From Lagopus muta (taxonomy: Eukaryota; Chordata; Aves; Galliformes; Phasianidae): a DNA stretch of 64,000 nt. The stretch covers positions 19,539,433-19,603,432 of the forward strand of contig NC_064439.1 of NCBI RefSeq assembly GCF_023343835.1. Reading direction: 5' to 3'. Every line of letters starts with the position of its first letter. The first letter of the stretch is position 1. Positions 26,201 to 38,200 of the stretch are shown here, piece by piece. The notes beneath the pieces are model-generated. The model was given only the letters and a program-made list of their open reading frames with translations, was not told the origin of the DNA and made no database searches. A program made the position numbers and the translations under genes.

Positions 26201-29200
26201 GCCCTGTCTCTGATAAGAAGCAATCTTAAAAAAAAAAAAAAAAAACACACTTGGATTTATCATACATTTTCATCTAGCTTAATGCTACTGCAGTTTCACT
26301 GACTCCACTGTTATAAAACTTGTAAGGAGAATAACAGATTGAACAGGACTTGTGAACACACTCATTTCCTCTGGATGATTATTGCATAGTATTAATTAAT
26401 TTTCCTTACATATCGCCAGAGGAACTTTCTTTCAGTTTCACTCTCAATGACTGCCAGATCTCCAAAGTTCTGTTTGCAAAACTCTCGACCTTTTTCCATT
26501 GGAACACTCTCCGTGCTGAAATAATAATGTCTGTCTTCATTTATAATCCACCCATCCTCAGTAGTCACATACTCTGCAAGATAAATAAGTAAGCTAACTA
26601 TACTGTTACTAAGGTACAAGATATTCTCATTAGTACAATTTTAAAAACATGCTTAAACACACATACACTATAGCAAAAGCAAGAACACTTACTGGGTACA
26701 GGAGATTCTGTTGGTTCGGGCTTTAAACTTGCACCTGTAAAAAAAAAGGAATTTAATATAACAGTAAGAGAAAATGTTTACCATGAGCGATAGGCATGCC
26801 TCTTAACGTTGAATTTTATGCTAGCCATGGATTTAATACCAAAAACTAGAAGGAACTAAATGGTCTAAATCTCTTATTTTTGGCCAATTTTAAATAAAAA
26901 CTCCTGTTCCCTGATGCTCTAAATATAAACTATTCCTAATATGCAAGGCACTTTATAATATCATGATATTTGCCTAAATTAAATGATCGTATTTGATATT
27001 CCCTAAATGTTGAAAATCTTATGTCTCAGGGCATTCTTGCTATTAAGACTGTCCTGTTTCTCCCACCTTTTTTAGCAGGAATCATAGAACAGCTTAGGTG
27101 GGAAGAAACTTTAAAGATCATCTAGCTTCAACCCCCTGTTGTGGGTAGGGTTACCATGAATCAGACCAGGCTGCCCAGAGCCCCAGCCTTCAATGCCTCC
27201 ATGGATGGAGCACACACAGTTCCTCTGGGCAGCCTGTCACAGTGCTTCATCACCTTCTGAGTAAAAAATTTCCTCCTAATATCTAATCTAAATATCTCCT
27301 CTTTCAGTTTAAAACCATACATCCTTGTCCTATCACTATCAGACTGTAACAGGTCTGTCTCCCTCCTGTTTATAAGCTCCTTTTAAATACTGGAAGGCTG
27401 CAATGAGATCTCCCTGGAGCTTTCTCTTCTCCAGGCTGAACAAGCTCAGTTCCCTCAACCTTTCTTCACAGGAGAGGTGCTCCAGCGCCCTGATCATTTT
27501 CTTGACTCTCCTCTATTCCTGCTCCAACAGTTCTGCCCTCCTTGCGCTGGGGACCCCAGGCCTGGATGCAATACTCGAAATGGGGCCTCACAAGAGCAGA
27601 GCAGAAGAGGACAATCAATTCCCTCACTCTGCTGCCACCTCCCTTCTGAAGCAGCTCAGGATACAGTTGGCCTTCCAGACTGCAAAGCTGACCCATGTCC
27701 AGCTTTTCATCGACCAGGTTGTTCTCTCAGAACAGAAAGAGCTTACACTGAGATCTTAAAAATCTCCACAGAGAAAATCTGACTGGAAAATATATACTTC
27801 CAAGAAATTAACTGGTCTGTCCTAAAAATAATATTTCAGGTTACAGTATATCCCTGTTTGATTTGGTTATGGCACAACAGAGATAGATTCGTGACATCAT
27901 TATTATCACAGAAAAACAATTTCTAAAACAGGACATCTCTCTACAGGTTTATCAACTTTGTTTGTACTACAAATAATCTCATTTATATTGAGATTATTTA
28001 TAAAATAGTAATATAAAAAATAAATATTATATATATATATTATATTTAATATATAATATAATATATATTATATATGTTATATATATAGTATAAAAAACAA
28101 CATAAAATTTATATTGAGATTATATTAATAAAAAATTCAATGCCCAAGTAATCCTTTTACCAACACACAGTAGATTTGGTAGCTTACTGTCAATAATCTG
28201 ATAATTACAAATAAGACATCCTTGTTTTGCTCCTTGCCCTCCCAACTTATGACTGTGGCAAAAAGCTTAACTAAGCACTTTCCAGAATTCTCAAAGGTAC
28301 TTACACGTGTTGTTTGTGGAGCAGATAATTTCCCCCCAAAATTTTTTGTCTTGATGTTTTCAGATAATAAACTTAGAATTCAAGAGTACTTTGTGACAAA
28401 CAACTAATGAATATATAACTTAGTCAATGCAAAACAAATTATCCCCAAATCAGGCTACATCTTGCAATTATAGATTACATTCGTTTATCAAATAGTACCT
28501 ATGCCAAATAAAGGAGTTTTCACTCACAAAGCTTCAAGTACTGTAAACTATTTTCTTACAAGCTGAAGCTCAACTCAGAGGAAAAAAAAAAAAAAAAAAA
28601 GTAGCATTTACTGAAGAAAGCATGAAATAAGAAGTGAATTTGAATACTCAAAGTAACATCTCCCAGTTTTGAGGAATCACATTTATCTTTCTGAAATCAT
28701 AGAGAAAGAACAGCAAGAAGCCCCAACAGGGCACCATTGTTTCTGTATCTTTGGATGCATCAAAGACAGGTAAATCCTTATGCAACCTTCACATTTCAGC
28801 TTTCACAGAGAACCATTATGGTCAACAGGTTTTTAATTTTTTTGTTTTTAAAGTTAAGGGAAAAAAAAAAAACCCAAACAGATTCTTTTCTTATTCTCAC
28901 AAAACAGAGAAGGATGCAACAGTACCTTTTCTTATCTGGCAGATCCATCCATATAGATAATCACAGTGCCTGTCATTCCAAAGCATGCTTGAATCACCAC
29001 TGATCTCTGCACAGAGTTCAATTCCTTGGTAATTATTGGGTTCCCCAAAGCCCCAGTTCTCATACCTCACCTATGATAGAAAAGGTTTTGTGAGGATCCT
29101 GTAATACAGTACAATAATAATGGAGAAAAGGAAGAGGCTGTATCAAAACACAGGCATAAGATCTGTTTATACTGCCAGTAGAAAAACTGAGGTAAGAGAA

Positions 29201-32200
29201 AAACAGCTTCCCCCTGCAAATACTGACATTCCAGATTTATTTTTGGACCACAATTTAAGTAACTGTTGTTACTTATCAAACTTGGAAGAATACTGATTTT
29301 TTTTAAGGACATAAATTCTATTAAACTCATCTAATGACAATGATGGTGAATGCCATATGTTGCTAAATTAAGTAAATATCCTCTGAGTAAAATAATAGGA
29401 CATTACAGAGAAACACAAAAGTGTTGCCATTTATCTAATAAAAACTTCTACTCTAATTTTCCTGTTTAAATTCTAATTTCAGTTTTCTGTATGTAGACTT
29501 TTACCAATATATATATTTATATATATATTTATATATATATATATATATATTTTATATATATATTTACCAACTTCATATTAAATACACCCACATCTGCAGA
29601 ACCAATTTTGCTTCCACAGTTTAACATCTTAGTCTAACGTACAGACAAGCCACAATTGCCTTCAGCTCCAGTGAATGTAGGCCACTTCAGATGAAGATGT
29701 AATTTGAAAAGAACAGAAATACTAATGATAGGTTATTTTTTTCAAAACAAACTTTCATTCATAAGAACATACTTTTTTTAATCTCCATGAATTCAACTTT
29801 CTCATTGATTTAAATATATATTTTTTTCTTCTAATTAAAAAATCAGTATGGTTTAGACATAAAATTCAGCCATGAAATTGCTAGTCATAAGATTCCTAAA
29901 GTGAACATGACAGAGCAGAGTGTTATGGTTAAACATAAAACTGTACACAGACATTTACACCACGCACTTGAGAAACACAGGGAATGGAAAATAAGAGCTG
30001 TGAAGAATTAAACCACTGACCGGAGATCCATCACTCCAGACAAAGCCATCATCAGGATTCAAGTAATACAAGCCCATCCAGAAATGCTGGTGGTAAAAAC
30101 CATTGTTTCTAAACAAAACAAAAGAAGAAAAATAATAAATATTCAATTTATAAAGAGCTTAAACATAAAAACAAAACTAATAAGGGCATTACAATATTTT
30201 TATAAGCTAGCATTCACAACAGTTCATAAGCCTCTATACAAATAATTCTTAAAACTATAAGAAATAAAAAGTGGAGAGGACAACTGGTAAAATTCAACAT
30301 TTCTAGCTTTTAGCACTACACATTAACTCAAGTCAGTCTGAAACATTGTCTTATACAGAATGTGTCCAGATCCAATCCAACTCCTGAAAATCTAATAAGG
30401 AGTCTTACTACTTTTCTACAACACTCCAGTACCTACTATTTCTCTGTTTTCCCTTTAAAGGCATGTAGTGTTTCCAAACACAAAATTACTTGCTGCAGCA
30501 GAATCACATTAAAAAATAGTACCTTAGCTACTTGTTGTCTTCAAGCAGATACGCTTTACTGATTAATCAGAATTTATTGAACCAATACATAGTAATGCAG
30601 AGACTGCTTCCTTGACTGATCTGAGACCTCTTACTTGAAGGTCTGCTGCATTTTGCAAGTCTGCCAGGTTTCAGGTTTCTTGCTTTCCAGTTAGACAGGT
30701 ACATATTTGTTCACTGAGCTCCCTCCATTCATGTCATATTACAAGTGTTATCTTTCTAATAGTATTTGATCACATTCAGAGTATGATCAAATCTCTCACT
30801 TCCTTATTACAGTTCAAGGATCTACTAACTGTATTTACATACCCTGTGTAGGGAAAAAAAAAAAAAAGAATCTGAAGTTGGCTCTTTTCTGATTAGTTCT
30901 TAAAATGAACCAAAACACTGACTAGATTTATATCTTGACAGTTTTCCTATTTGTACATTTGCTTATGTTAAACAAATTGTCATGTGTAGTAATTTCAAAA
31001 TGAAATATTTCAGAAAGATCAAAAGGATAATTGCAGTGAACAGATGATGACATTACAGATACTCACGCAATAGAACGCCATATCACATACTGCTCTTCTT
31101 TACCATTAATGGAGGCAAGATCTCCTCCTATAGTTCGACAAAACTCTTGAGATTCAAGCCATGTTTTCTTTTGCTCTCCTTTTGAAAAAGGCTAAAGACA
31201 GCATATTTTACCATCAGGTATAATAGACCATAAATAGATTACATGATCAAGATATTCAAAACCAATTCACTTAAAATTAACTTACTCTATGGGGATTACA
31301 GAAAATTACAATTACAAATTATAATAAGGTCAGTTAGTGTTCACCTGTTTGAAAAACAGGTTTCAAATGAGCATCTTTGAGGCAAGCTGGCAGACTGCAT
31401 TGCTGACAGCAATAACTGCTGCAAACTGACAGGAGAAAGACACTTTTAATAGAACAAGGATGGAAAATTAAGCTCAGAAAAATCAGACCTCAAGATCAGA
31501 CTTTAAAAAAGTAAAGAAAATGACAAATACTTCAATAAACGGGGACAGGACCTGAACATATAATCTGTGAATAAGCTGATGAAACAGCAAGACTATTGTA
31601 CACCAATTTTTATTGCATGCAGGTGCACCAAACAGAAACATCGTAATTGAGAATGAAGCAACAACTTACTTTGAAACAAAAGCTAATACGATTGTTTGAG
31701 TCCCAACCTTCTGGGCAACTGGGAACAGGAGTTGTTGTAGGAACAGGTGGAGGTGTTACTCCCTCTGCCCACATTTTACATAGGAATTTTGCCTTTTCCT
31801 CACATTTTATTACATCCCATAATCCACCTGCAGTTCCAGTTCTCATAGCAACACAGCCTGGCTTTCTTCCTGGTTGAAAACAGGAACACATAAAGGCAAC
31901 ATTTCAGGGGGTCACTGAGAATTGTGGAAAACTTCATATTCTATCCTGCTAGAAACCAAAGTATTTGCTTGAACAGAGTCAAACATTTTTCTAACTCATG
32001 GAGAAAGAGGCAAAAATGTGCTTCACCCATATGTATCAAGTATCTCAGATATCTGAGATACTTGATGTGCCTTACATCAAATCACATCAAGTTCCAGTGG
32101 CTGACTCTAGCACCATCATGCAATTCAACCAATTCTTCCCTAAAACAGAAGACGTGATAAGAGCAGTTTTCCCAAATTTGTCTGATTTGACTATAATTTA

Positions 32201-35200
32201 ATAAAATGAGCTCACTATATATAGGCTTGCTGCTGTCTTAGTCTACTCAGCCTTACCACTCCATGTGACACATTTAAATCAGAATTTAAGACACTGCAAT
32301 TGAAGAGGATCAGACAACCTCCCAGAAGCCTGATATAACACATCAGAATCTTGAAGGCAGGAGATTATCTTCCTTCTGATGTGACCATGTCAGACGTAAA
32401 AAGGTTTCCCATATATACACATACGTACAATTCATCAAGGAAAGATATTAAGTGAAAAAAAACTAAACACAAACCTTCCTCTTGTCCTTTCCTACAACCT
32501 TGTTTTCTCTAAGACAGGTGCTTTATGTGTGCTGTGATTTCCCACAACTCAAAACATGCACTTAGCAAACGCACTATGAGATATGGCTGAACAGTCAGGA
32601 TTTTTGAGCAAGGCACAATATGTCTGAAGAGAATGATCTTCTGGAGTAGAACATGCAGAATGACGGGAAATCAGAAACTTGACAGAGCTTTGAAGTTTCT
32701 TTCACACTCAGATTAAAAGCCTGAGTGCATGCAGCAAGTTAGCACCAGCACAGCATGCTTGAGAGAGCAGACATATCTGAGAGCAATTGGTCATTGTGCC
32801 ATTAGACAGGGACTAAGGACTGAAATAAAAAATGCAATTGGTGAGCGATATATTCTGGCCACTGCATTCATTAGAAAGCATAGAGTCATAGCTACCAGGC
32901 ATTTCAGAATTCCAGTGTGTAAATAAGACATATTCGCCATTAGCCCACTTGAAAGTTCCCTTTTCTTCTACATCTGAAAGTCCAATCCAAAAGTATCTTT
33001 CTGTTTTCAGCCCAACCAGGCTAGTCAGATAGGCTTGTTCATATCTGTTCAAAAGAATACAACTGTTAAATTAATACCACTGGATTCATTTTTTAAAGCT
33101 GTAAATAGTTTATTTTCTCAGAACTACCTTTGTACTTTCTTAAAAGAATGACATGGAGGGATTTGCATGAACAAACCAAAACATAATATTTAGTTTGTAA
33201 GCTTGAATACCAAAGTATTCTGTCTTCTCTTCCAGTCCAGTATAGAAAGTGGTATAATGGTGAATTGATATGAAATTGGAGAGGATATGGAAATGAAGGA
33301 ACAAGACAGGACTTAATTGTAATACCACTGTATTTCAAAGATACCCTTCTATTTCAAAGGTACCCTTCTATTTTAATAACTTCTTGTTACAGGCAAACCC
33401 AAAAACCACAAAAGGCCTCAGCACTATTACAGAAATACACTAAAGTCAAGGCTGAAGTATGACAATAACAAACTGTTAAACTAAGGAAAACTGCAAATCA
33501 GATCCAGTGATCATACATGAACTTTTATGTTTGGGAAACAAACCTACTCAGAGGTAAAGCTGTCATAGTTCATTACTGTGTTTAAATAAAAAGCCTTTGG
33601 AAAATCAGAGCTAATGTAAAAAAAAAGTCTCTCTTGTAACAAGATATAGTCCAAAGACCACATTGCTTCACTATTTTTTATCACAGCTGCAGTTCAACCT
33701 GCATTTTCAGGGTTACTATCCATGAAACAGTTTTCATGCTGAAACATACCTATTCAAATTATAATGAAAGAAATCAGAGAAAGTGTAAGACGTGGAGTCA
33801 ACTGCAGGCACACCAGCCTTTATTTCTTAACTCTTTCATTTTTGAAATATGCTGTATTCAATAATGTGTATCAGCTGCTCAGAAACTTAGCACACATTGA
33901 ACCCTCATGGAATTGTGATGTTTTAAAGTACCAAGCACTTCTATCCTCATTTGGATTCTTATTTAAACTTTGAGTAAGTAGTTCAATTCTGAAAAGAACT
34001 GATATTTGACATCGAGCTCCTCTTCCTCATTTCAGTTACCTTTCAAGAGGAATTCACTTAAATCTCTTCACTTGATTATTTAAAATTGAATTCTGTGCTC
34101 TTACTCCCACACTCAAGTAAACTTATCCTCAAACCACTACAATTAAAGAAAAACAAAACTCTATGTTTTCCTTGGCTTTCAATGGCAAAAAATTATTTCA
34201 TATCCATTGACTATTTTTACTATGAACTGAATTCATAGATTTGAATATGTATGCAAAATCTTTTACAAGTTTTGTATGTTTATTTAGCTGTCCTCTCAAG
34301 CAAGATTTTCATCCATATCAAAATCTTTATTTTGACATTCAGATGATATTAGATGCTAAATTCTCATGCGGCCCTTAATGCAAGCAGTTGTCACTTACCT
34401 GTCTTGAACAGTTGCTAAATATGCTTTATGCCTTTCACAAGTTTGATTTGCTTGGGAAAATGTTACAAATGTATTCCCAATGAAGTAACAATAAAAACCA
34501 TGCCTTTTCCAGCCCTGTCAAAATAAGCATTAAGTGATCAAATGTGCTACAGTGTTCATAAAGTTCCTATAAAAATATATAAAAACATAAATGTAAAAGA
34601 CAAAGAAAGAAAAAAAAAAATCTCATGACACTGTCAGCTAACCATTAGCCAAAGGAACAATTGAACTGCAAAAGGCAGAGTGGAAACAGGCAAGAAGAAA
34701 GATTTTATAAAGTACTGATTTATAATGATTTTTTAATCAGTGATTTCCACTCATAAAAAGAGATGATAGGTTTTTCTTGTGAGTTTTCAGTACTCTGCCT
34801 GGCACATAGGTGTGCAAGCATGAGAACTGTCATGGAAAGCAAATTTAAGCTTGTCCTTTTAGATTGCTAGTGATTAGAAAAGTTTATAGATTATTAAATA
34901 TCACTAACACTCTTCTAATGCTTTGTCATCCAAATATCATTATCTCAGGAATATGCTTACAGAGGAATAGTGGCTGAGTTACAGCAAACAATTTATACAA
35001 ATTTTCTCCTGGTATTCAGTTTCTCACCAAGAAGATTATCTAACATGGAATAAATTCAGTGGCAGTTCATAGGGAGCACAGTGGATACATTTTGTTTAGG
35101 AACTTGTAACAAATTCTTCAAAGTAGGGAGCATGGCCAAACACCTAAAACCTACACAAAACCTTGAGAATATCATGAAGACAAACACATTCTTATTGCCA

Positions 35201-38200
35201 ACAGTAACAAAGACAATTGCAGACAGAGCTGAAGAGCAACTGCTCTTCAGCTGCATAAGAAAAATTTCTTATGAAGGTCTAAACTCCAATCAAGGAATAA
35301 TAGCCTACTCAAGAGCTACACATTTGAGTTTTGTACACTTTCAAGTTCTAGAAAAACAAAGGGAACTTCAACAGTCAAAGAGTCAGGGTCTGGATTTATT
35401 CATCTGTACCACCTGCCCCATCTGCCATAAAAATGAGAAGGCCAGCTGTTCTAATCATGACAATGCAGAAACCATTTCTCCTTTTTTTCCTCCCTCTCCT
35501 TCCAGATCCAGTATTTTCTCTTCTTAACCCTACCTAGCAGCCAATTCAGCTTCAACAACCTTTTCTTCACTTACTCTCTGGCAGCCCATGTCAATAGTTT
35601 CCTCTCCTGTAGGTGCTTCTGACAAGGGCTTCCTTTTACAGATGTAGCCAATTTTCTTTTCGCAAGAATGGTCCGCCCAAAATCCATCCTGAACATGAGA
35701 ACAGAATATCATAGTCAAGTGGGATTTAGGTTTCAAAGATGTGCTCTATGTTAAAGTATTTAAGGATATTTTTTCCTAGCTTTTAAGGAAAGAAAACCTA
35801 CACTAACTTCAGTACAGAATTTCAACCTCAGTCTGACTTCTCCTGCTGAGAATGATTCAACATTGATGTACACCTTTTCTGATTACTAACCTTGCTGGAA
35901 ACCGGACCCTTTGAGGTGACAGCAATGCAACATCTTTACAAAAACTACTAATTCAATAATCATGCAGGAGGAAAGGGGATCATAGAATGGTTCGGGTTGG
36001 AAAGGACCTTCAAGACTATTTTCTTCTGCCCAGGGCTACATCCAACCAAGCCTTGTATGCTTCCACAGATGGGGCATCCACAGCTTCTTTGGGCAGCCTG
36101 TTCCACTGCCTCACCACCCATGTTATATTTTCCTAACAAATCTAATTTAAATCTAGTTCTCTTAGTTTAAAACCATTATACTTTGTCCTGTCACTACAAT
36201 GCCAAGCTTCTGCAGCCTTGAACTGGTATTTTTGGTTCTTACTTATAATATTATGCATGCCAGCTTTCCATAAGAAACTTCTGAGCAATGATCAAGGGTT
36301 CTCTGGCTGCACTGAATGTTACCACTTTTAGCATGTCATTTTAGCATACATCATCATCATCATCACCAGTGAAGTCAAATATTAATGCTTTGTGATCCTA
36401 GCCATTGAATTTTATTTTAAGACCCATCCAGATATTAGATCTCATTTGTAAGCTTACTCATCTTCTACCAACGTCTCTGCATATAAAAATAAAAAAAAAA
36501 AGAAGAAAAATCACATTCCACAGTACTTATCTGTAACTATATATGTCACTATTCTTGCCAACTCACAACTGAACTCTTTGTAGGTTCCAGTGCTGCACTC
36601 TGGCACCCTAATGTTTAAGCATTCAGCTACCTTCCCATGCCTGACCTTCTAAGTCCATAATACAGACAAAGCATCTACTGCATCCTCATCTAACACTGTC
36701 ATAGGAGCTGCCCAAGAAGGACATTAATACACAAAAACTTTTTGGTTTTAAAAATCTGCTTGCTCAGTGATTATGTGCACTATAGCCTGGCTGCCATGGA
36801 AAAAATATGTATTTACACACTTCTCAGCAGAACTTGACCAAAGAAAAGATTTAGATGTTCACGTGCTTTGCAGTGTAATTAAAAGTTTCTTCCAAAGTCC
36901 ACATGTGCATACAGAAATCTCTGGACCTTGGGGGAGGATTTACCTAAAAGGAAAGCCACCACTTGCTTGTTTCTCAAGGAAGCAGCAAAATAAATAAATA
37001 AATAAATAAAATATAATTAAGTCAATAGTTAAACATGACTTTACCTTTCCCTTCATAACAACGCAGTCCTCCTGCCTATTGTTTGCATGAGTGGGTTCTC
37101 CACGAAGCCACCTGGCATAGGTGACAGGTGTCCCATCACTCCATTCAAAATACATCTGAATCTTGAGGTCATTCAACCCAATCCAAAGTTCATCATCTGG
37201 CTCTAAAACATGATTGACAACAGTCCTTATATGTTATGTTATTTATAGGATCTTACTCTCAGGAAGGCTAAAAGGAAGTCACAGAAAATTAAGGCTCCCT
37301 GTTTCATGTAGAAGGCACAGCATTCTCTACATACTCACTCCAGTCTTCAGGAAAAGCCACTCACTCTAGTGGCATTACAATAGCAGTGTTTAGCTTCATA
37401 CAAAAGCACAAACCTGCTCTCTGTATTGAATTATGTTGTAGCATAGTCTGCCTTGTTCTCCTTTTCCAGCTTAAAACATTTGGATAAAATAAATAACAAG
37501 ATACAACTAACCACCTAAATAAAATCCTAACTCCTCTTTCACTTCTTGCACAGGAAAGAAAGTACAAGTACCATCTCTTCTAATGCTCAGACACCCAGCA
37601 TGTCTCTTAGAAATGACAGTCAGCAAGCACACTTGGAAGTTGTCCCATCATCTGTTCCTATACTTTGTTTCATTTTAGAGCAATATGCAATTCCTGTTGC
37701 TGTTTCACTTTTTGTCAGTCCGCTGTGGAGTAAATCTTCATGTGGAAGGAAAGTGTAGGAATTCATCAAGCATCTTACTTCACAGCTGCTGTTTCTTAGA
37801 GGTCTGTTCACCTGCGCTTAAAAGTCTCCACCATATTGCTACTATAATGTTCACTATCCGGTTTTCTTATGCAAAAAAACTTCTGAATAAAATCCTATGG
37901 AAGATTAAAAATCGGGCATTGATAAATGACTGAACTTTATCATCATCAAAGGACGTTCCTTTATAGTACTGGCTTTGTAGCTGTTAACTGCAATTGGGAA
38001 TTTGTTATGAGAGTCATAAAATGTATTTAATTCCATCATTAATGGTGGCATGATAGAACTGTATTTTGAATTAACATTACTCAGACATCTTTCATGCTCA
38101 TAGTTTGTTCTCACAGTTTTCCCTTCTTGAACAATTTTCCTCTTAACATTCTCTAGCCATACTGATCACAGTCAACTTGACAACAAAATTGCTCATGAAA

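Larger units (their letters stand above)
26735..28925 (-). other. MRC1 intron 15
   Basis: 2.19 kb, repeat-dense: a long CR1 copy (27079-27725), an AT block with flanking 17-bp direct repeats (27981-28123), and a poly-A run near 28581-28600. Confidence 0.75.
29071..31066 (-). other. MRC1 introns 13 and 14
   Basis: Intron 14 (29071-30020) contains the TA microsatellite at 29506-29565. Intron 13 (30109-31066) holds no recognised element apart from a poly-A run near 30850-30865. Confidence 0.65.
31870..35574 (-). other. MRC1 introns 9 to 11
   Basis: Intron 11 (31870-32895) carries the 32-bp palindrome. Introns 10 and 9 contain nothing recognised. An opposite-strand 148-codon frame at 35081-35527 starts at GTG and looks like chance. 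Confidence 0.6.

Noticed and set aside
27403..27759. 118-codon plus-strand frame
   Set aside because: It is the antisense reading of the CR1 copy at 27079-27725.
35081..35527. 148-codon plus-strand open frame in intron 9
   Set aside because: Starts at GTG, not ATG, lies opposite an intron, has no recognisable domain and no splice context. Length is within chance for 64 kb read in six frames.
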